The notes below the pieces were generated by a model. That model made no database searches, was not told where the DNA came from, and was given only the letters and a program-made list of their open reading frames with translations. Made by a program: the position numbers and the translations under genes. Below are positions 1 through 5,442 of a stretch of DNA of 5,444 nucleotides, in pieces. The DNA comes from Chitinophagia bacterium. Its GTDB lineage: Bacteria > Bacteroidota > Bacteroidia > Chitinophagales > Chitinophagaceae. Location of the stretch: assembly GCA_010027295.1 (NCBI GenBank), contig RGVM01000215.1, positions 1 through 5,444 of the forward strand. The letters are read 5' to 3'. How positions within the stretch are numbered: position 1 is the stretch's first letter; each line of letters opens with the position of its first letter.

Positions 1-1
1 C

Positions 2-1366
2 AGCACGACGGTCATCAACAACCCGAACCCCGGCGGCATCAACACCTCCGCCAAGGTCGGACGCATGGTGAAGAATGCCGGACAGGTGTGGGGCGGCAGC
101 CTGATCACACTGAGCAGCCCGATCGACTTCTCCGTCAACAAGGTGATGCGCATGAAGGTCTTCTCGCCCCGGGTGGGCGCCAAGGTCCTGCTGAAGGTCG
201 AGAACTCGGCCAATGGCGGCATCAACTTTGAGAAGGAGGTCGTCACCACCGTCGCCAACCAGTGGGAGGACCTCATCTTCGACTTCCGCACCATCAACAC
301 GTCCAATTCGTACAACAATGTCGTGCTGATCTTCGAGCTGGGCACCATGGGTGCCGGCGGCCCCAACTTCACCTTCCTCTTCGACGACCTCCGCCAGACC
401 AACACCATCGACGAGCTCGTCCTGCCCCTCACTTTCGAATCATCGGGCCTCGCCTACGACTTCGTCAACTTCGGCGGCGGCGTGTCGAGTGTCGTGAACA
501 ACCCCTCCAGCGGCGGCATCAACACCTCGGCGAAAGTGGGCCGCATGGTGAAAGGCGCCCCGGAAGTATGGGCCGGCTCTTTCATCAGCCTCGTGAGGCC
601 CATCGACTTCTCCACCAAGAAGCTCATGAAGGTAAAGGTATTCTCACCGCGTGTAGGTGCCAAGCTCCTGCTGAAAGTCGAGAACCAGACCAACGGAGGC
701 ATCTTCTTCGAGAAGGAGGCCACTACGACGGTGGCGAACCAGTGGGAGGACCTCAGCTTCGACTTCTCCGCCATCAACACCGCCGAGAGCTACCAGAAAG
801 TCGTGCTGATCTTCGACCTCGGCACGGCCGGCAACGGCTCCGCCAACTACACCTGGTACTTCGATGACATACGCCAGGAGGTCAAGCCCGCCGACGTGCT
901 GCAGATCCCCATGGATTTCGAATCGACCACCCTCACGTATAACTGGTTCAACTTCGACGGCGGCAACGCCTCCGTGGTCAACAACCCCTTCAAGACCGGC
1001 ATCAACACCTCCAATAGGGTGGGCAAGATGGTGAAGGGTCCGGGTGGCCAGTTCTGGGGCGGGAGCTTCATCGAGCTCCCCTCCGCCATCGCCTTCCCCT
1101 CCAACAAGACCATGCGCGTGAAAGTATATTCCCCGCGCGTGGGTGCCAAGCTGCTGTTGAAGGTGGAGAATGCGACCAATGGCGGCATCTCCTTCGAGAA
1201 GGAGGTGGTCACGACTGTTGCCAACCAGTGGGAGGACCTGAGCTTCGACTTCAGCGCCATCAACACCGCCAACAGTTACCACAAGGTCGTGCTCATCTTC
1301 GACCTGGGAACCGTGGGCGACGGCACGTCGAACTTCACCTGGTACTTCGATGACATCCGATTCAAC
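2..1366 (+). repeat. In-gene tandem repeat, period about 160 codons
   Basis: Three copies of one module lie head to tail within the first gene. Copy 1 runs from the window edge to about 394 (incomplete at its start), copy 2 from about 425 to 874, and copy 3 from about 908 to 1360. Copies 2 and 3 agree at roughly 70% of residues by eye. The block TTVANQWEDL followed by SFDFSAINTA is identical in copies 2 and 3, but its codons differ at several silent positions (acggtggcg versus actgttgcc). The duplication is therefore old and maintained by selection on protein, not a recent DNA duplication. The linkers between copies (QTNTIDELVL, QEVKPADVLQ) are variable. Confidence 0.9.
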
Positions 1367-1369
1367 TGA
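2..1369 (+). CDS. Repeat protein of putative carbohydrate-binding modules (5' partial)
   Basis: The frame is open from the left edge and ends at TGA 1367-1369, so about 455 C-terminal residues are visible and the true start lies upstream. The first Met codon, at 65, is internal: the 21 residues before it match the same part of the later repeats (INNP, GGINTS, KVGRMV). The protein is a partial and two full copies of a unit of about 160 residues. Each has a DFES or TFES opening, an NNP..(G)INTS segment, KV(F/Y)SPRVGAK(V/L)LLKVEN, TTVANQWEDL and an end of FDD(I/L)R. The alternating beta pattern, conserved Trp residues and final FDD(I/L)R resemble jelly-roll carbohydrate-binding modules that accompany GH16 enzymes in Bacteroidota; I infer glucan binding and cannot assign a CBM family. 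No catalytic motif or type IX sorting tail is seen. It lies 18 nt before a PKD lipoprotein gene and probably shares its operon. A role as a surface glycan-binding protein is likely but unproven. Confidence 0.85.
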   Translation, partial: STTVINNPNPGGINTSAKVGRMVKNAGQVWGGSLITLSSPIDFSVNKVMRMKVFSPRVGAKVLLKVENSANGGINFEKEVVTTVANQWEDLIFDFRTINTSNSYNNVVLIFELGTMGAGGPNFTFLFDDLRQTNTIDELVLPLTFESSGLAYDFVNFGGGVSSVVNNPSSGGINTSAKVGRMVKGAPEVWAGSFISLVRPIDFSTKKLMKVKVFSPRVGAKLLLKVENQTNGGIFFEKEATTTVANQWEDLSFDFSAINTAESYQKVVLIFDLGTAGNGSANYTWYFDDIRQEVKPADVLQIPMDFESTTLTYNWFNFDGGNASVVNNPFKTGINTSNRVGKMVKGPGGQFWGGSFIELPSAIAFPSNKTMRVKVYSPRVGAKLLLKVENATNGGISFEKEVVTTVANQWEDLSFDFSAINTANSYHKVVLIFDLGTVGDGTSNFTWYFDDIRFN

Positions 1370-1387
1370 CAGGAACAAAACAGAGAT

Positions 1388-2287
1388 ATGAGAAACTTCA
1401 TCCAAGGAATATCCCGGCTGCTCCTGCTGTCTGCAACCTTCCTCAGCTCCTGCGAGAAGACGGAGTACGCCTTCGGCGACATCACGACACCGACCGGGCT
1501 CACTCTCACGGCCACCGTGGAAGGGGCTGATGCCGCCAACCCCAATGGCAACGGCAGCGGACGCGTCGCCATCGTCACCAAGGCCGACAAGGCACTCACC
1601 TATAAGATCGACTTCGGCGACGGAAATGTTCAGATGGTGCCCTCCGGCACCTTCACGTACAAGTACGGGATGCCCGGCGTCAATGAGTACACCATCACGG
1701 TGAGCGCCGTCGGCACGGGCGGCACCGTCAGCAACCTGTCCAGGAAGGTCAAGGTCTTCGTCGCCTTCGAGATACCCGCGGCCATCCTGCAGAACCTCAC
1801 GGGCGGGAGCTCGAGGGTATGGATGTGCGACAGGGCGTCCGACGGCCATTTCGGCGTCGGTCCATCCGACGGGTTCGCCCCCATCTGGTACTCGGCAGGC
1901 GCCAACACCCGCGCCGCCGACGGGTTCTATGACGATGAGATCACTTTCGCCAAAACCTCGACGGGTCAGGTGACGATGGACCTCGACAACAAGGGCGCCA
2001 CTTTCGTGATAGGCGCCGCAGTGTCCTTCTACGGCCTCACGGGAGGCGAGGGACAGTACCCTATCGCCACGAAAGGGGTGAAGAGCCTTACCTTTGGGGA
2101 CGCCACATCGGCGAGCACGCCCGCCAACTCCACCCGGATACAGTTCATCGTGCCGGACAAGGGGCTGGTCTGCATCGGACTGGGTAGCAGGACCTACGAG
2201 ATCCTGTCGCTCACGGCCACACAGATGCACCTCCGTACCATCGGTGCGGACGGGCTGGCATGGTATCAGAAATTCAAAGTGAAATGA
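1388..2287 (+). CDS. PKD-domain lipoprotein, putative surface glycan-binding protein
   Basis: The 299-residue product begins MRNFIQGISRLLLLSATFLSSC, a lipoprotein signal peptide with Cys22 as the lipidation site, so it is probably anchored in the outer membrane. Residues about 35-125 form a PKD-like Ig fold (YKIDFGDG at 72-79, then a YTITVSA strand), preceded by a TATVEG strand much like the one in the next gene. Residues about 131-299 form a second domain that I cannot name. It has WMCDRASDGHFGVGP, a GFYDDEITF motif and a final Y-EIL-LT---M-LRT-----WY-KFK pattern like the closing strands of a small beta barrel. The layout (lipobox, PKD, beta-rich C-terminus, just before a GH16 gene) matches SusE-like glycan-binding proteins of beta-glucan utilization loci. 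The start is supported by the signal peptide and the 18-nt gap; only a weak AGGA lies upstream. The end overlaps the next start by ATGA. Function is inferred from context. Confidence 0.85.
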   Translation: MRNFIQGISRLLLLSATFLSSCEKTEYAFGDITTPTGLTLTATVEGADAANPNGNGSGRVAIVTKADKALTYKIDFGDGNVQMVPSGTFTYKYGMPGVNEYTITVSAVGTGGTVSNLSRKVKVFVAFEIPAAILQNLTGGSSRVWMCDRASDGHFGVGPSDGFAPIWYSAGANTRAADGFYDDEITFAKTSTGQVTMDLDNKGATFVIGAAVSFYGLTGGEGQYPIATKGVKSLTFGDATSASTPANSTRIQFIVPDKGLVCIGLGSRTYEILSLTATQMHLRTIGADGLAWYQKFKVK

Positions 2288-3348
2288 ACCGTATGTTCAA
2301 ACTCCTGCTGGTCGCCACCTGGGGACTTGCCTCCCTGGATGCCGCAACGGGCTGCAAGAAGTCCTCGACGTCGGACCCAGTCGAGCAGCCCGCCCCTTCG
2401 AACCTGATCATCACCGCCGAAGTCAGCAACGACGGCTCCGGGAAGGTCGACTATGTCGCCACGGCCACCAACGCCACGACCTATTCCTTCGAGTTGGGCG
2501 ACGGCACCCTGAAGGATGCGGCCGACGGGAAGGTGCAGCACAGCTATACCACCGTCGGTACCGTGACCTACACGGTGAAGGTGACGGCGAAGAATGCCGC
2601 CGGCAAGTCGGTCACCGGCTCCAAGGATGTGAGCGTGACGGTGGCACCGAAGAACCTCGTCCTCGCCTGGTCCGACGAGTTCGACAAGAACGGGGCGCCG
2701 GACCCAACCAAGTGGGGCTATGACATCGGCACCGGTGCCAACGGCTGGGGCAACGGCGAGATCCAGTACTACACCAACCGTATCGATAATGCCGTCGTGG
2801 AGAATGGTGTGCTGAAGATCAAGGCCATCCGCGAGAACTTCAGTGGCAGTCCCTGGACCTCGGCCCGCCTGCTGTCCAAGGGCAAGTACGAGTTCAAGTA
2901 CGGTCGCGCGGAGATGCGTGCCAAGCTCCCCACGGGAGCGGGCACCTGGCCCGCCTTCTGGATGATGGGTGGCGACATCGGCACCGTGGGCTGGCCGGCC
3001 TGCGGGGAGGCCGACATCATGGAGCACCGCGGGGTCGACCCCAACCGCATCATCGCTGCGCTGCACTATCCCGGCAATTCGGGCGGCAACGGAGTGGTAG
3101 GGCGCACCCTGATCCAGAACGCTACGACGGAGTTCCACCTCTACCGCTTCGACTGGACGGCCAACAGCCTACAGTTCTACGTCGACGGGCAGCTCTTCCA
3201 TTCGATGGCCAACAGTCCTTCCATCCCGTTCAACAAGGACTTCTTCATCCTGCTCAACCTGGCCATGGGCGGGAGTTTGGGCGGTACGGTGGATGCGACA
3301 TTGAACAGCTCCACCTACGAGATCGACTATGTGCGGGTGTACCGTTGA
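2284..3348 (+). CDS. GH16 family endo-beta-1,3-glucanase (laminarinase-like) lipoprotein
   Basis: I start at ATG 2284, which overlaps the previous stop as ATGA and gives a 354-residue protein with a clean signal peptide. An in-frame ATG at 2260 would add eight polar residues ahead of it, and one at 2293 is possible. Residues 1-24 end in ATGC, an acceptable lipobox with Cys24. A PKD-like domain spans about 40-121 (GDG at 72-74). The GH16 domain spans about 125-354: LAWSDEFD at 127-134, W144, GWGNGEIQYYT at 154-164, TWPAFWMMG at 221-229, then GWPACGEADIMEHRG at 236-250 with the ExDxxE catalytic motif as E242 (nucleophile), D244 and E247 (acid/base), and ILLNLAMGG plus a final YEIDYVRVYR. Known members with this pattern cleave internal beta-1,3 bonds, sometimes mixed-linkage glucan. 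The context of binding proteins points to laminarin. All catalytic residues are present and no frameshift is seen. Exact substrate is inferred. Confidence 0.95.
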   Translation: MNRMFKLLLVATWGLASLDAATGCKKSSTSDPVEQPAPSNLIITAEVSNDGSGKVDYVATATNATTYSFELGDGTLKDAADGKVQHSYTTVGTVTYTVKVTAKNAAGKSVTGSKDVSVTVAPKNLVLAWSDEFDKNGAPDPTKWGYDIGTGANGWGNGEIQYYTNRIDNAVVENGVLKIKAIRENFSGSPWTSARLLSKGKYEFKYGRAEMRAKLPTGAGTWPAFWMMGGDIGTVGWPACGEADIMEHRGVDPNRIIAALHYPGNSGGNGVVGRTLIQNATTEFHLYRFDWTANSLQFYVDGQLFHSMANSPSIPFNKDFFILLNLAMGGSLGGTVDATLNSSTYEIDYVRVYR

Positions 3349-3375
3349 CGGCGACAGAGCTATCGATAAAGCGAG

Positions 3376-3408
3376 TGGCGAGCCCGGACGGAGCTCGCCA
3401 TTTTTTTT
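3376..3408 (+). terminator. Intrinsic terminator of the glucan operon
   Basis: A perfect 8-bp stem, TGGCGAGC (3376-3383) with GCTCGCCA (3393-3400), encloses a 9-nt loop and is followed at once by eight T residues (3401-3408). It lies 27 nt after the GH16 stop. The A-poor left flank means it should act mainly for + strand transcripts and not for the leftward operon. Confidence 0.93.
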
Positions 3409-3437
3409 CTGAAAATCCTCCGCCCCTGCCTACTGTT

Positions 3438-3523
3438 TTGGATTCATGATGGCACAGCTAATCGGTTCTGTATGGCACGTGCATCGGTTCCGCTTGGCAC
3501 GGGAAGAGGGTTCCGAGTGGCAT
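3438..3523 (+). repeat. Degenerate 18-nt direct repeats, cluster 1
   Basis: Four units start near 3438, 3461, 3483 and 3506, spaced 23, 22 and 23 nt. The shared pattern is roughly ATCGGTTCYGNNTGGCAC, best seen at 3461-3478 and 3483-3500; the first unit matches at about 12 of 18 positions. The last unit runs into palindromic element A. The spacing is near two helical turns. I recognise no named repeat family, and the outer units are weak, so unit borders are approximate. Confidence 0.6.
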
Positions 3524-3557
3524 CCGCCGCAGGCGGAGTGCCACGCCTGCGAGCTCA
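3509..3557. repeat. Palindromic repeat element, copy A
   Basis: This 49-nt element matches copy B at 48 of 49 bases (A at 3516 against C at 3817). Its core folds as GTGGCATCCGCC (3517-3528), loop GCA, then GGCGGA (3532-3537), one bulged G and TGCCAC (3539-3544). A second, mutually exclusive stem pairs CGCAGGCG (3528-3535) with CGCCTGCG (3544-3551). It resembles a REP-type or other extragenic palindromic element in size and site, but belongs to no family I can name. Confidence 0.85.
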
Positions 3558-3609
3558 AAGCCTACTTTTCGTCAACCCTTGCATCCCTTTCTCCGTAAGA
3601 TCCCACCAA

Positions 3610-3635
3610 CCGTGGCACCCGAGACGGTGCCACGG
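3610..3635. repeat. Perfect hairpin with the TGGCAC core
   Basis: CCGTGGCACC (3610-3619) and GGTGCCACGG (3626-3635) form an exact 10-bp stem around the 6-nt loop CGAGAC. The GTGGCAC core is the one found in the surrounding repeats. No T-run follows on the + strand within a few bases (GATATTCCTTTT starts right after it), so it is at best a weak terminator. It could instead be a protein-binding site or part of the repeat family. Confidence 0.7.
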
Positions 3636-3696
3636 ATATTCCTTTTAGCCCCGTCGGTTTCCTTGACTACGCGATGTCATTCACGTGACGCAAACC

Positions 3697-3824
3697 ATCG
3701 GCGCCGCGAGGTGTCTGAAAGGGGTTCAGATTGCCCTTCATCGGTTTCCCGTGGCACAATCGACAGGTACCGCGTGTCCCTATCGGTTGCCCGAGGCACA
3801 TGTTATCGCGGTTCCGCGTGGCAT
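3697..3824 (+). repeat. Degenerate 18-nt direct repeats, cluster 2
   Basis: Units start near 3697, 3720, 3740, 3763, 3782 and 3807, spaced 23, 20, 23, 19 and 25 nt. The clearest are ATCGGTTTCCCGTGGCAC (3740-3757) and ATCGGTTGCCCGAGGCAC (3782-3799); the first two units are weak at about 11-12 of 18 matches. As in cluster 1, the last unit merges into a palindromic element, here copy B. Confidence 0.55.
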
Positions 3825-3858
3825 CCGCCGCAGGCGGAGTGCCACGCCTGCGAGCTCA
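3810..3858. repeat. Palindromic repeat element, copy B
   Basis: This is the second copy of the 49-nt element, in the same orientation and exactly 301 nt from copy A. The one changed base (C3817) extends the long stem: GCGTGGCATCCGCC (3816-3829) pairs with GGCGGA, a bulged G, and TGCCACGC (ending at 3847), around loop GCA. The alternative stem CGCAGGCG (3829-3836) with CGCCTGCG (3845-3852) is also kept. It lies 73 nt beyond the stop of the leftward adhesin-like gene and so could sit in its 3' untranslated RNA. Confidence 0.85.
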
Positions 3859-3930
3859 GCGGCCACCCTTTCCAAAATCACCTCAATGATCTGGAATGTC
3901 TAGGAATGTCTTGCGTCTTGCCTGGCTTGT

Positions 3931-4860
3931 TCAAAGCGATACGCTCCCCTTCCTATCCCTCAGGGTGATGTTCCCGAACTCGGTGCTGGCCCGGATCGGA
4001 ATGCCTCCGCTACCCAGTCGGTACCTGTTTTTCCCGCTCCTGTCGCCACCGCCCCCGGCTTTGAGGAGGAGGTCTGACCGGGAGTCGTTGCGGAAATTGC
4101 CGAAGGATGTCGACATGTCGATGTCCGCATGAAAATCGGCGGGGATGTCCAGGGATGTGTTGGAATAAGAGGAGCGGAGTTCGAGGGATTTGAGGCCATG
4201 GGTGAGGCCTAGCTCCATGTCGCCCGTGAAGGAAAGGCGCATGTCGACCTGTCCGCCCAGGTTGCGTATGGTTCCCTTGGAGAACTCGATGTCGACCTTG
4301 CCCTCGCCCCCGCTCATGCCCTCCACGGCGAGGCTCCCGAATTCCACATCGATGCGGGTGACGGCGGAGAGGTTGCCCGCCTGCAGTTTTCCGAAGTGGC
4401 TGGTGAGGTCGACGGGGCCCCGGTAATCGGGCAGCACCAGGCTGCCGAATTTGTTGGATGCCTTCAGCGGTTGTGTGGAGGGCAGGGTCACTGTCATGTC
4501 GATGCTTACCGTTTGACCGCGCCGACTGTTTCCAATGGAAATACGTCCTTCCTGAAAGCGTGTGGAGACAGAGACGCCCTTCTCGGCATCCGAGGTACGG
4601 ACCTCGACTTCTTCGGTCAGCTTCTCTGCCTCCGATTCGCTTCTGGCCTTGGCGGTGATGGTGATCTCAACCCTGACCTCCTCCCTGTCCCAGGTGAACA
4701 CCCGGAGCGTGCCGAAGCGGTTGTCTACCGATACCGGCTGTGTCTTGGAGTTAAGGGGGAATATGCGTGTCCATTTCCTGACCTTTTCGACAGGCTCCGT
4801 AGCCATGGATGGGAAGGCCGATGAAACGAGGATTGTCAGTGCGATGATGAACAGTGGCAT
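3931..4860 (-). CDS. Exported DUF4097-like adhesin-type beta-solenoid protein
   Basis: The 309-residue product starts with a signal peptide (MPLFIIALTILVSSAFPSMA, likely cut after A20) and no lipobox, so it is probably periplasmic or exported. The segment SVDNRFGTLRVFTWDREEVRVEITITA at about 44-70 is the characteristic opening of DUF4097 putative adhesin proteins. After it, an aromatic-centred motif (often FG with a following hydrophobic strand) recurs: F138, F156, F174, F193, F211, Y232, F253 and F295, mostly 18-21 residues apart. This is what a right-handed beta-solenoid with one motif per coil would show. The tail has a Gly-rich loop (GGGG near 269-272) and then a last STEFGNITL coil. No enzyme motif is seen. 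Its start lies 18 nt after the membrane-protein gene, with no clear ribosome binding site. The role is unknown; the family often sits with ECF sigma/anti-sigma genes in Bacteroidota, suggesting an envelope function. Confidence 0.82.
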   Translation of the reverse strand: MPLFIIALTILVSSAFPSMATEPVEKVRKWTRIFPLNSKTQPVSVDNRFGTLRVFTWDREEVRVEITITAKARSESEAEKLTEEVEVRTSDAEKGVSVSTRFQEGRISIGNSRRGQTVSIDMTVTLPSTQPLKASNKFGSLVLPDYRGPVDLTSHFGKLQAGNLSAVTRIDVEFGSLAVEGMSGGEGKVDIEFSKGTIRNLGGQVDMRLSFTGDMELGLTHGLKSLELRSSYSNTSLDIPADFHADIDMSTSFGNFRNDSRSDLLLKAGGGGDRSGKNRYRLGSGGIPIRASTEFGNITLRDRKGSVSL

Positions 4861-4878
4861 GTCTTGTATGTATTTGGA

Positions 4879-5442
4879 TCAGGATTTCGACTTTTTCGAT
4901 TCTCTTGCTTCCCGTGTGAGCTGCCCCTGCCTTTCGAGCATCCACAGCCTGGTGCGCAAGTTCTCCTCCATGGCCTGCAGGACCTGTCGCTGGTTGGGCA
5001 TGCGGTCGAGCATCTCGCGGAGCGAGCGGTAGTTGCTGTCCAGGTGCGCCAGGTCGTTCAGGAACCGTTGGTAGAGTGCGGGGTCGTCCTTGCGGAGGCT
5101 CTCCAGCTCCGACTGCCGGGCCATGGCCTCGCGGGAGATCGCCTCCAGCTGCAGGGCGCGGGCAGAGTCGATCAGGCGGAGGGAGCTGTCGGCAGGGACC
5201 GTGCCCGCCGTCTTTGTCATGGGGTTCCCGGTTGTCCGTAGTCCGGGAGAATCTTTGTCAGTGTCGATCATGTTCCGGGTCGCAATGGCCAGCAGCAGTC
5301 CGGTGGCGAGGGTGGCGGCTGCCATGGGCATCCATGGCATGCGTCGGATAGCCGATTGTCCTTGTGGCCCGAGGGCGGCGAGGATCCTGTCCGGCAGTTC
5401 CCTTGAGGGCTCCCTGTCGTCGAACTCCTCCCGGTGCTCTTC
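4879..5442 (-). CDS. Single-pass membrane protein, anti-sigma-factor-like (5' partial)
   Basis: The frame is open to the right edge, so the N-terminus is missing and 187 residues are visible. An ATG at 5340 would give 153 residues, but the 34 upstream codons encode a sensible cytoplasmic segment (EEHREEFDDREPSRELPDRI), so I extend to the edge. One transmembrane helix spans about residues 37-55 (W-M-P-M-A-A-A-T-L-A-T-G-L-L-L-A-I-A). After a Pro/Gly/Thr-rich linker, about 86-180 is highly charged and probably helical or coiled coil (for example EAMARQSELESLRKD and LREMLDRMPNQRQVLQAMEENL). The tail is ESKKSKS. A short acidic cytoplasmic N-terminus, one helix and a helical periplasmic part, upstream of a DUF4097-like gene, fit the anti-sigma-like protein often encoded after an ECF sigma factor. 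No zinc-binding anti-sigma motif is visible, and the sigma gene, if any, is outside the window, so the role is an inference. Confidence 0.78.
   Translation of the reverse strand, partial: EEHREEFDDREPSRELPDRILAALGPQGQSAIRRMPWMPMAAATLATGLLLAIATRNMIDTDKDSPGLRTTGNPMTKTAGTVPADSSLRLIDSARALQLEAISREAMARQSELESLRKDDPALYQRFLNDLAHLDSNYRSLREMLDRMPNQRQVLQAMEENLRTRLWMLERQGQLTREARESKKSKS

Larger units (their letters stand above)
3411..3930. other. Repeat-bearing gap between convergent operons
   Basis: This stretch of about 520 nt has no reading frame that looks like a gene. The open frames crossing it are unlike known proteins, are rich in Arg, Ser, Pro, Cys and His, and read straight through the palindromic repeats. 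It contains two 49-nt palindromic elements, two runs of degenerate TGGCAC-core repeats and one separate perfect hairpin, each listed on its own. I see no tRNA, rRNA or CRISPR structure and no convincing promoter. No T-rich intrinsic terminator for the leftward genes is visible. Confidence 0.7.

Noticed and set aside
65..67. ATG at 65 as the start of the first gene
   Set aside because: The codons before it continue the repeat unit found in copies 2 and 3, so it is an internal Met.
644..2230. Open frame of 528 codons on the - strand
   Set aside because: It lies antisense to the repeat protein and the PKD lipoprotein, both with clear domains. Long antisense frames are common in GC-rich coding DNA, and its translation shows no recognisable domain or signal.
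2266..3138. Open frame of 290 codons on the - strand
   Set aside because: It is antisense to the GH16 gene, whose catalytic motif and signal peptide make the + strand certain.
3438..3858. CRISPR array
   Set aside because: The repeats are 18 nt, imperfect and separated by only 1-7 nt, with no spacers of 30-40 nt and no cas genes in view.
3893..3911. GGAATGTCT directly repeated twice, 10 nt apart
   Set aside because: Only two short copies beside the end of a gene; too little to separate from chance or to assign a role.
3579..3968. Open frame of 129 codons in the intergenic region (+ strand)
   Set aside because: It reads through palindrome B and the short repeats and into the 3' end of the opposite gene. 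The peptide is rich in Arg, Ser, Pro and Cys with no domain, so the repeats explain it better.
4396..5032. Open frames on the + strand over the leftward genes
   Set aside because: They are shadows of the DUF4097-like and membrane-protein genes, which have a signal peptide, periodic motifs and a transmembrane helix on the - strand.
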